Of a stretch of 64,000 bases of DNA, positions 27,401-39,400 are shown in pieces. This DNA is from Colias croceus (taxonomy: Eukaryota; Arthropoda; Insecta; Lepidoptera; Pieridae): positions 9,015,001 to 9,079,000 of the forward strand of contig NC_059554.1 of the NCBI RefSeq assembly GCF_905220415.1, given 5' to 3'. Numbering within the stretch: the stretch's first letter is position 1; the number at the start of each line of letters is the position of its first letter. Position numbers and translations under genes: made by a program. The notes below the pieces were generated by a model. That model did no database searches and had not been told where the DNA came from. It saw nothing but the letters and a program-made list of their open reading frames with translations.

Positions 27401-30400
27401 TATTACAGTATTAAGGAATATATGGATTATGGACGATAAAAATCCATGGAGGGTTGTCACGTAAAAACCACAGGACAGTTCTTTGGCATATTATGATTAT
27501 AATATACATAATATAATGTATTTTGTAAAATTAAATTGTAAAACTGACATGATTAAAAAGAGCAACTATGGAGTTTCTTGCCGATTCTTCTCCGTAGATA
27601 CTGCTTTCCGAATCGGTGGTAAATGTTAAAATATGAAATGACGTTTCAAAAGTGCTTCTAAAAGAAGTCTAATTGAATAAATAAATGTTTGAGTTTGAGT
27701 TTGAGTTTTAGAAATAGTCTCTTATTTTTTATCTTATTTGCCTTGTTCAAGAAATTAATTATAATATTATGATAATTTAGACGATAAATAAACGAAACAA
27801 GATTCGAAATTAAGAAAATTGTTCGAAGGAAAAAGACAATTAGGTGATATTAAATTACATAGAAAATGTTTATAATAAAATATTCTCAATACATTAAAAG
27901 ACAAGTATAACTATAAGGACCAGTTTCGAATTTGCTAATGAAGTCACAGATAGGATATTTCATACTTTTTGATATGAATTTTCACACATTTTAATAGTAT
28001 TTTGTCTTTCTTTTGTTTCAAATTGTATTGTTTTGGTGACGTTTTCCATCTAATTGGTTTTTACGAATGTTTTCATTTGTTTGTTGTTTGAGGAACATTA
28101 AAACAAAAATTTACTGTGAGTTGGGAGCTTATTTCTCAACTTTTGGAACAAAAGTTAAAGCTTAAGCGCAAACACGTGAGATGACACGTGTAATATATGT
28201 ATTTATTTATTTGATCAGTAAATTAGTGACGAATATTTCCTAGAACTCGTGAATGTGTTAAAACATATAAAAGTATGTTTGATGTTTATTGATAAACTAA
28301 TTGAAAGAAAATCTTCAAAGTTTGAAAAAAGAACTATATTTATTCGTATAGTTAAATCGTTGAAAAAATATTCATTACTTTTTATTTCGGGGTAGTTCGT
28401 CTGAATATACCTATGTATAGACAACTTTTTTTTTTTACAAAATCACCCCTACAAAAATATCACAGATATCGTTCGTACAAGTATCGTACAAAGTAGTTTC
28501 GTTTCGTAGTTTCGAAAAAAATAAAACGCGAATTGCTAGTGAGCAAAGCGCGGAAAGCCAGCTATTTAAATAAACAAGAAAATTATTGCTTGAAATAAAT
28601 TTTCATAAACTGTAGACATGTTTAACATCTCTTTGCTATAAGGCAATAAAGGCTCGATGGAACCTCATTGAAAATTCAATATCGTCGGCGGATAGAATAA
28701 ACAGTTATGGGAAAATAAACCTTGTCCGCGAAATTAGATTTTAACAAACGATGTTAAATATTATATCGTCCAAACATTTGATAATTAAAATTATATATGT
28801 GTATATTAAATTTGAGATATAATGTTTGTGTATTTTGGAGTGTTTAATACTATTTATCTTATATTTAATATCTTGTACGAAGTTTAATATCATCTGAAGA
28901 GTAATATGTGGCTTTATAACCAGACTAGTGGTCCGCCCCGGCTTCGCCCGTGGTACCTACATGTTTAAACTATCCTATCTCTCAAGTTGGATCGAACTGC
29001 ACATGGTGTGCGAATTTTATTATAATCTGTTTAGTGGTTTAGGAGTCAATTGAGGACAAACATTGTGACACGAGATTTATATATATTAAGAATAAAATAT
29101 TTATATAATGTCTTCTTATTTATTTTTTATTATTCTTGAATAGTTCGTATCTTAGCTTTTAAAAATATACTTACGCAATAGTAACGAGTACTTCGTTACT
29201 ATTGCGTAAGTATATTTCTAAAAAAAAACAGCATATTTTTAGTTTTGTTTATAATTAATTTTTGGTATTTATGAATTTTAGTGGTTATAAATTTTCCCTC
29301 GTTTTCAAAAAACAACCCGCATAATTCCTCTTCCTATAGTTACAAAGAGTTTATAAATTCAACTAGACTGCTATAAAATATCACGCCAAACTTATCAAGC
29401 AGAATCGCAAAGTATTTTGTTCAATTTCACCGTGAAGTCGCAAGGCAGTTAAGAGCGTCATAACGTTCATGTCACAGACAACGGCAGTGCCTTCGTATAA
29501 AGTTGAACATCTGACGTTCCGCGGCGCTAATGGCTGGGAGACATGTACATACTGTAACATGACTTGTCACTCATACGGTACTTTTTTACAACTTTTTTAA
29601 GAAAAATTGTTTGAAAAGTTGACTTAAATATTTAAAGGATTACAATTTTCGAGTCACGTGTCCTGTATTTTTAAATGATTGAAGCTTAACAAATTATATT
29701 AAACTAAAATGCACTTTAACTGTAACTACATTTGCTGCCTGAAATAAATGAATAAATAAAAATCTTCCTCTTGAATCACTCTATCTTTTAAAAACACCAT
29801 ATATAAATCCGTTGTGTAGTTTCAAAAAAAAAATTATGTATTAAGTAGGGACAGATAGACGGAGAGCGGGAAGCGACTTTTATGTGATGATTCATAATTA
29901 TAATTTACCGTTAAATGTACAACAAAATTACATTTTTCATAACATTACAGTCAACATTAATGCTTATCGCATACGGGCTTTATCGTGCAAGTTTATTATC
30001 CCATTTCAGAGATTATCATACAGCCTCCTACAAACTGTTCCGGGTCTAACACATGGGAGGAGCTATTGAAAATTTTACCTCCATACCGAATACTCTATTG
30101 ACAGACGGTCGGGCGCTACGCCAATAATGAAAGTTGAAATATAGGGCACAACGTTCTGTTTACCAACGTACGGTTTAACTTCAATATTGAAGATTCAGAT
30201 GCGGGTAATTGTTTTAATTTGTATGTCTTCAATTCGTACATAATATACTTGATGGTATGTAATTGGTGATATACTATTTTAATTATTATGTTCTTCTCTA
30301 GCTCTTTATTTCCAATATCGAATGTAATAATTTTTGTAATTGAATCTTTTATAAATGGGGCTAATCTAAAGCTTACGATAGTGAATGTATTCTCGTAAGA

Positions 30401-33400
30401 AATATATTATGTTCGCAATAGGAATGAATGTTCTATTGTAATGTTTATGAATATGCTTTGTTGTGTGTTATGTTATATCCAAATTAACAAGCTAGTCCAC
30501 ACAATATAATATTTTGTAGTAAGAATAATGTAGTAGCAATATGAAAACAATTTGGTAATCTCGATGTACGTATTGGCTGACAGAGTCACAAACTTGCCAA
30601 ATAGGTCAAAAGAATTCTTCAAATAAAACTATTTTAGGACGCGTACCATTTTATAAATGTGTTACTGAAACATGTCATGCTATTGAGGCTTTTACTATTT
30701 GTTTGGTCTATTTCGGCTTAGATACAAATGTTTTCTTAAGCCTAACTTTTCATCACGCTATATAATATCTATTTACGTATTATGTAAAATACAAAAAAGT
30801 AATGCGTGTAAAGCAACTACAAAATAAGGTATAGGAACCGCAAATGTAGTGGAATTATTGTTGAATTTACAAATTTGAGTAGTAATTGTTTAAAAGCTTT
30901 TGTTGGAATAAGCGAGCCATTTAATTTTCAATGAAACTCTGTATGTTTCCACGACCTACGCAACGCCTACGTACTCTACGTAGCTGTTATATCGTCGTAG
31001 CCCCCGTAGCAGTGCTACGCGGAATTTTTAAGCGTGGGAGGATAGGTGAAATACAATTTCGTTGTTAAAATGTAATTGGAATTTTTGTTTGGACGATTTT
31101 GAACTTCAATATAATATCGTGTACAGTTTGAAATTTTAAATGTAATATTATTGTCTAACGAATATTTTCTTGTGAATACATTGATATTGTTTCGTCTTTT
31201 ATAAATTCTTTTTTAGTAGCGTAGCTCTATGTCATGATGTTTATTTTTTGGGTAGTATGAAGGCACATGAGGTGATGGATCAGTCTACAGGTTACAACTT
31301 TTTTCCATCAGATGGGAGCAGGATTTACCTTGAGTTGTTAAATTTGTATAAGAGGCCTTTTTAAATAGAGAATAACTTGACGCATGGGTCTCAGTCGCAG
31401 GTTTACTTACGGCTATTGTATAGAATTGAATCGCGATTATGAAAGACTCCCATCTACCATTCTATTACTGATATCACTTTCTTCTTAGTCATGTGTGTGT
31501 GTGTGTGTGTGTGTGTGTACAAGTGAGTATATACAATATGTATGTGTGTGTAAGTATATAAAGGGAAAGGGATACGAGCGTGACCCAATTCGGGACAGAG
31601 CATGCTTTTGTACACTTTCACTGCGGAAGATTGTCGCATGGTGTGGGCGTCAAATAATGATTCGTGCTTGCAATGATATTCGTGACCTAACATTATTAAC
31701 TTAGCGACGTGCTATTTGGACCTTGTGAAAGGATTTTGATAAAATGCTGAATAAAAAGCCATTATTTATAGAGTAGTTAATGGAGCCTAAGTGTTTCGTC
31801 TTTGAACGTATTTCGCAACAATTCATGGAAATGGCTTAGAATAATGTGAGCGACCTAATTTGTATATATGGCTAAGTGAGAAATAAAAGCTTTACTTTAT
31901 TATAATAATGGAAATTGGCTCCTTTAAAAAAGGTAATAAACGAACGAATAAATTAGCTTATCTTTATTTATTGATCAATAAATTCGACATTTTACTTGTT
32001 TCGGGTTGTAAACTTTATTAATAAAGGTACTTACACGACTATACCAAGTTTTTTTAGTTACAATATTGTAAAATGTTTCGTTTAAATTTGATAAACAATA
32101 ACAATTAAATTGTCATCATTTGGTAATTTTACTAACATACTGAGTTTAAAATTAAACTATTACTACTTTTTACCGATTACTCCTTCGATCAATTGTTAGT
32201 ATTATAACAACGTAGGAAGCATCTAAATTGAGATATCCTGAATTTGATTGGGGACAAAAACACATATAACCTTGAACACCCTACAACCCACACGATCGGG
32301 ACTTTCCTTGAAATACAATAACCATATTTAGTAACAGTATGTTAGCCTGTTTTTGTTAACATCATAACATAACATAGACTCGTATAATAATCCTTAGGTT
32401 ATGGCCCATATAACGATCCTTCACTGCGTCGTTAGGATGTTCATAAATAAATTTATAACGCAGAATAAAGACAGTTAAAGTTCGCTAATAATGTACAATG
32501 TAATTATTAATAACTAGCGGTCCGCCCCGGCTTCGCCCGTGGTACATATTTCGCAATAAAAGGTAGCCTATGTTCTTTCTCAGGGTCTAAAGATTGTCTG
32601 TGCCAAATTTCATCAAAATCGGTCCAGGAGTTTATGCGTGAAACCCATACATACATTCATACATAATTACAAACCTCTCTTTATAATATAAGTATAGATG
32701 AACTCAGAAATTATTTTGAAAGATATCTTGACTTCTCTTATATTGACAAAGCTTTGGTAACCATTTTTGATAGTTTTGTTGTTACCTTAGTGAATTGGGA
32801 ATTACGTAAAGAACTCTTGGATAATTTTCCTCCGGTAGTGCTGTATTTGTTTAGTCTCACTACACTGTGAGATACTTCCCTTGACCCTTGTGGATCAATC
32901 TTGATCACAATTGATCTGACTTCGGAGTAGAGTGGTGACTTCAGTTAAAATGTAGAGGCTCTTATGAATATTTCCCGTCTATATACAATTTTTGTTATAG
33001 AGTCCATTTGAGAATGAATGCATGACTAATTACATTAATATCCAAATTCCAATTGATAACTATCTTTTACACATTGCACCATTACGTGCTCGTAAATACG
33101 CTATTAAACTCAAACGCGAAACAACATAAAAACAGCTTGATTTGTTTCTATACATATATTTTTCATTATTTCTGATACGTTCAACTATAATGGGCTTCAA
33201 TGAGTCATGAAAATCTATTTTTAAATAAATTATTTAATCGGAAATCGGACTACAATGATCTGATCCAAATTTTAAACATGAGGTTTGGTTGAAAGTGTCA
33301 CAAACCATCCATACTTTCGCATTTAAAGTTAACAACAACGAGAATTAAACACACCAGTAAAATCTTACAGCTCTATTTCTAATAATATAAGGACTTATCA

Positions 33401-36400
33401 ATTTGTTGATCATAATAACGCATTGTTCCAATCGTCAACAACCAACGCAAGCCTTACTTATCAGTTATCAACGAGTAGTAACTATAATGCTTTGTTCCAG
33501 TCGTCCCGCATAACCAACGCGAGCGGGGACGCGTGCGAGCGGCGCGATCCGTGCCAGCATGGAGGTGTGTGTATTAGCACGGACGACGGGCCCATCTGCG
33601 AGTGTCGAGATGGAGATTATGAAGGCGCTTTTTGTGAACGAGGTATGTAGTTGGTTATGGTCTCTGATGGGATGTGATTATTTGTTAACAATACAGAAAT
33701 ACGATCACAACGAATTTTCTTTTTAAAACTACATTTAATTAAAAATTACCGGAATTCTATTCTAACATCGGTTTTATATATTTTTTGTTTTATATATTTC
33801 TGTCTATGTCTCTGTATGTTATCCAAAATAAAATAACAATTTAATGTAATTGTAAAGTTCTTAAATGCGTTGTATTGTTATAATAGGATGAATTTTCTCA
33901 TTTTTAGAAAATAATGTGTGAGTTTTGTTATATCAAGTTGTATTTGTTATTGATAAAAAAACAGCAGTTAAGAAAATAAGTATTTGCAATATAGTGAATG
34001 TGCGTGTGAGCGTATATGAGTTTTTTAAAATTAATTTTATCTAATTGAGAGTGGGATACTGAAAATAACATTATTGATATATGTTAATATGCTCATTTAT
34101 TATGCAAGTTTTCAAGGTAACATTAACATTTTTGTAACAATTTATACAAAGGTGAGGTACTTTTAGTTTTTCATACATTAAGATAGGGCGTCGCGAACTT
34201 TTCTTTTGCGCAACATAAAAAGTTTTCCTTTTATCCTAACTTCTTGGATCTGTTACTTTTGCTCGGGATTTACATTTCTTTTTAGTTATTTGAAGCTGTG
34301 CTTTATGAAGGTGACAAAGACTACCATAGAAATTAGTTTATTTTAATTGCCTACTTAAAAATATTGATATTTTCATAGAAACTCTACTGTAATAATGAAT
34401 CTTATTCAAGAAATTTTTATATTATTTCTTTAGATAGGTAGGTGACTTTCTTAAAAACAGAAAACCTCTACGAAGCATAAAGTACGTTAGTTTTAAATGA
34501 GATACTAAGGTATCTATGATTTCAGACGAGTGTCTCTTGATTCCCTATGAATCTATAAACTTATTGATGAAACTATGCTTTACAATTAAACTATTTAGCA
34601 TTTTGACAACAATTTATTTATCTATGGCGTGCTATTAAACCAAAGTGCTTTTCTGAATGCACGTGCAATATAACTCAAGGCTTAGCTAAATAGTTACCGT
34701 GTGTACATTCTCTAGTGGAGATGCAATTCGATCTATGTCTTGAGGAGATTAGAGCTTAAATTACACTGTAATTGCTTTTGGAAGATTTGAAATATCTATG
34801 TGGATTTTGTATTCTTGGTCTTTCAGGATGTTAGTATAGAACTAGACCACTTACAATTATGCTGAGATGTTTGTTACAATTACAATAGACAATATACATT
34901 ATATTAGAGGTATATAAGTACATTTATCTATACTTTAACATTATAAAGCTGAAGAGTCTGTTTGTTTGAACGCGCTAATCTCAGAAAATACTGGTCCGAT
35001 TTGGAAAATTCTTCCGGTGTTAGATAACCCATTTATCGAGGAAGGCTATAGGCTATATATCATCGTGCTAAGACCAACAGGAGCGGCGCAATGCGGGTGA
35101 AACCGCGGAGCACAGCTAGTATTATATAAGTACATTTATTACACATAAAATACAAATTACTTGAAAACCACGATGTTTATCAAACGGTTCTAGTTATAAC
35201 AGGCGGCATTTAGATTTTAGGCTGTAATAGTTTGCGAATGTGGCAATAAAATTCTATACTTTCATGCTACGAAACTATTAAACAGTAACAATCGAATAAA
35301 AATCGTAAATCGATTCAATTACATTTTGCGTTCATTATTAAAATAAAGTTTTATAATTTGAAATTACTTACCTAGGTACATTATTCAATCGATAATTTGA
35401 CAAGGAATATTTTACACATTTCCATTTGGATTTTACAGCTCATTTTCGCTAACTCCTAGTTAAGTGCTCTAAGATCTGAGCTTGAGTGTGGCGTGATGTC
35501 GGACTATTACATTCACGGTTTTAGTGCGAAATGCACTGCTGACTCTAGTTAAATTGCTGAACATTTGCTATTCTATTTATGCATGTAAATACTCTTTTAT
35601 TTTGTGGATAGAGTGCTTTATGTTCTGATTGTCGTTTTGCAATTAATAGCTTGTTATTATGTAGTGAATAAGGTTTTTTCCTATTTCTTAATTCTTTAAC
35701 ACAAGCAGTCCCGTTATTAAAGTACCGCAGTGGCGTATACGTATTGGAAATACAATTTTCTGATTGCCAGAGAAGTTGTAATCTGTAATTGTAACCATAA
35801 TAATTGTTGATTCATTTTAATATCTTTAACTATTGATACCTAGGTTTCTTAAATACGGTACTAAAATATTTGAATGTTTCCAGTGTATAAACATACATAC
35901 ACACAAAATACAGAAAAGGAGTGTCGGTGTTTTTAGGTACGGAAAGATTATCTATGAAGAAAAGTTGTCTGTTTTAAAATTTCATACCTACAAAGCAAAT
36001 GTATTAGTGCAACACATGTGAAGTGCTTCTAGGGAAATGATCTTTAAATCTTTTAAATAAACCGTAGCCACAAGAAATGAAGTGAAGTTTCGTAATAAGA
36101 GTTGCAATGTTGTTCCCATAGCTGTACGGCTCCTTCATAAGTTTAAGCGTGTTTCATTAAAGTTAATAGTAAGTTTGAGTTATATGCCTGAGTATGGCCT
36201 GTGTGCCTGCAGGTGCAACTAATGTGCACGGAACATTACCTGCACTGTCGGGATTAATCTTGCGAGATTTCAGCATTATGTGGGAAGTTTAATTATTCTA
36301 TACCGTCAGATTTAATAATAGTAATTTGATAAAACTATCTCAAATAAGCCTCTCTAATGTAAGTCTTGTTTAATTGGGACAGTGGACACATGTTTTGGAC

Positions 36401-39400
36401 GTTGGCTATCATGTGTAGCATCCACAGGACTATATCGGTAGCATTTTGACAGGATGAAGGAGGATTATAAAGGCAGGAATTTAGAAGTGCAATAGACTAA
36501 AAAGAAGATAGAGACATCAGATACAATGTGACATTCACAAATTTAAAGTTACGGTACGATTTTGACTAGGATAGCCAAGATGAGTTTCATGCTAACTGGA
36601 GTTTACAGAAAACGTGAACATCATATTCGAATTCGTTACGAATGTTTTCATTTATATACTTCATACTTTATATAGTTACATCTTTGGAACTGCATCATAA
36701 TAACTTTAATTAAAGACACACTTCAGTATTTGAACTTCATTTTATATCTAATAATATTTTACAAAATTTTCTGCGACCTGACAGAGACAAAATTACATTG
36801 TTATTCAAAATAATTAATGAATGAATACGTGAAAGCAATTTCAGGTTCAGTTAAAAATTAAACCCACGTATTTTCTTTTCAAGCTGTTTGTGTAGGTTTT
36901 TTCATTCACAGTTCAATGGTACAGATGATCAAGTGTGCTGTGTAGTATTGCCTACAATAATTTTTATTAAGAGGTCGTTAAATGGCATGACCGGTAAATG
37001 TCAAGGTTGAAGGTTAGGGGTGAATGCTTCTAGCCACAGAGAAGTAATGGCTTACATTAGGAAATATGGCATATAACCCTATTGAATTGGTTTAAGTTTA
37101 GAGGTAAGGAGAGGTGATTTAACAATGTGTTTGGACGTTTTCTACTCGATTACTATGGAGTTTCTTGCCGGTTCTTCTCCATAGATACTGCTTTCCGAAT
37201 CGGTGGTAAATTTAAAGAATGTAATGACGATTCAAAAGTGCTTCTGGAAGAAGTCTAATTGAATAAATAAATGTTTGAGTTTGAGTTTGATTCGGTTATA
37301 TTATAGGTGATAATGTAAATATGTATTACGTAGGTATAGGTTAGTAAAGTATTATTGTGTTGTCGAATTTCCATCGAAATAGACGCTTAGATACTAGTAA
37401 AAACTATTTTTATGAAGAAACGCCTATATGCTATATTTATACTCTTCGTTTGCCATTGATTGAAAGGAATTTTAATTGCCGCAAGGCCGATTGTAATTAA
37501 AAAAGTATTTATTGATGTTTACATATTTCCCAGTATTTAAATGACCTTCGCATTTGCAATCGTTCTGCGAACTGGCTTCGATTCTTGGAATTTTATGTTA
37601 TTTACTGGAATTAACCTGAATTCTTTATTTGCGCAAAAGTTCTTCGTATTTTGTACGCTCCATGAAATGTCAATGTCAATGTCAAATTGGTGTTATTTGA
37701 ATTAAAAAAACAATAGTACGTTTTTTGAGAATCATAGGCATATAAACAACTCATTACTACAGCTGTAGATTGTGAAGAAATTGGGCTAATGAAACGTCAT
37801 CAAATAAAATAAAGTAATAAACATACCTATTACTTTAATGAAGCAGTAAAGTTGAAGTTAGTTTAAGGTCCAATATTTTCGGTGAAAAACAAACTAGGAG
37901 AACATGAAAATTAAACAAATGTAAATTGATGTTTTAAGTTAGCATAGTAAAAATACTTCTCCAATAACATTCAAACTACGACCTATAAAAGCTATCTAAA
38001 ATCTAAAAAGTCCGCAAAATCCAGGTTTTTACCGCAGCTCAATAAACGGTATTTCAACTAAATTTAACTGTAGAAAAGGTTAGAATGTTAAGTTCGCCAC
38101 CGTTCCATGAATTTCGATTCGTTTCCATTCAGGAGGCAATCTGGGAGGCTCTAGTTTGCGTACACGGCAGGATTATCGGCTTTTTCCGAAAGCTGAAGGA
38201 ATTCACTGCAGTGACGGTTCGGTTACGTGTGCCGTGAGCGATGCAATCGTTTTGATGGTTGGCTTTTTATTATACGTTTTAGCCATGGTTTTAGTAATGT
38301 TGATAGTTTATGCGTTTGGAGGTATATTTTACCATATAATGATAAAGGAGGAATGCTGAAAATATATAATTTTGATGGGACTAAAACTTAAACTGGGACT
38401 CTTTCGGTTACATTAAACACAATAAGCTATTGTTAGTTATTTATAACATTCAATCCGATAAAATGTCATCCAAATCATCATCATTGAATTGAAATTATTT
38501 GTTCTATTTGGAGTTTATCAAACTATATCTCAGAACTTTACAATGAAATTTGTTAAGTAAATTTGATTACAATGTTTTTGTTGATAATGTTTGACGTGCC
38601 ACATGAATTTTTCATTCCATTCCATTGTATAACAAGTTAAGTGCCAGTCAGAAAACGTTATGATAGGAACTTATTAGGCGACAAATTTAAAAAGTTTTTT
38701 CGTTAAAGAATAACGAAGTAATTTGGAGAGTTACAACATTTGCATTGTTATTCTTGTTATAATTATAATATAATTAGTGATATTTTACAAAAAAGTATCT
38801 ATCTATCTATAGAAAGTTTTATTGGCAAGATAAATACTTTTATGTAACGACAAAAATTGTATTATATTATTCACTCAAAAAAATTAGTTTATAGAATATA
38901 CATAGATATTAGGTACCCCCAAGGTACCCCTAACACATGGTCTAACCATTTGCAAGTTCATCAACAGCTAATTATATCCCCCCCGCCTAAAAGCAATAAC
39001 GTTTGCGCCAGGTCACACTCGAAATTCGTATTTCCGCCATTGAGATAATATGAATATGGAGCAGACACCACGAACAAAATCTGTGCGCCAAGCGCGGCGG
39101 CGCGGGGCGCGCGAATGGCGGCTAGACAGTCATAGATTATGCGATGTCACTGACTCACCGCTATAGAGGCGACACTTTGTTTCATTCTGTCTATTTTATT
39201 GGGTGCCACTCATTACATGCATGTTGACTTGAAATTTTCTTTGTACTTACTTAATATTTATTTTAGGTATAAACTGACTTTACTTAATTTTAATTGTTAT
39301 TTTTTATATTTAATTTTTCTGTGATTTTATGTATGTTTCTTTGATTATTATTATTTGTGATATGTCAATTTTATATTTTATGATTGTGATTTATATTTCA

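Larger units (their letters stand above)
22825..33500 (+). other. Nrx-1 intron of 10.7 kb
   Basis: Contains a MITE (24592-24776), Lep1-like copies (25011-25175, 26188-26310, 28925-29095, 29757-29885 and 32514-32697) and a retroposon 3' end (27562-27709). It also has a long hairpin (29157-29223), a CTACG-rich repeat (about 30955-31020) and a GT microsatellite (31494-31519). The rest, including 22.9-24.5 kb and 32.7-33.4 kb, shows nothing recognisable. Confidence 0.6.

Noticed and set aside
33371..33500. A third, still earlier acceptor (tcttacag at 33370) for the EGF1 exon
   Set aside because: Entering in phase 0 there meets a stop within four codons, so it cannot be an in-frame extension.
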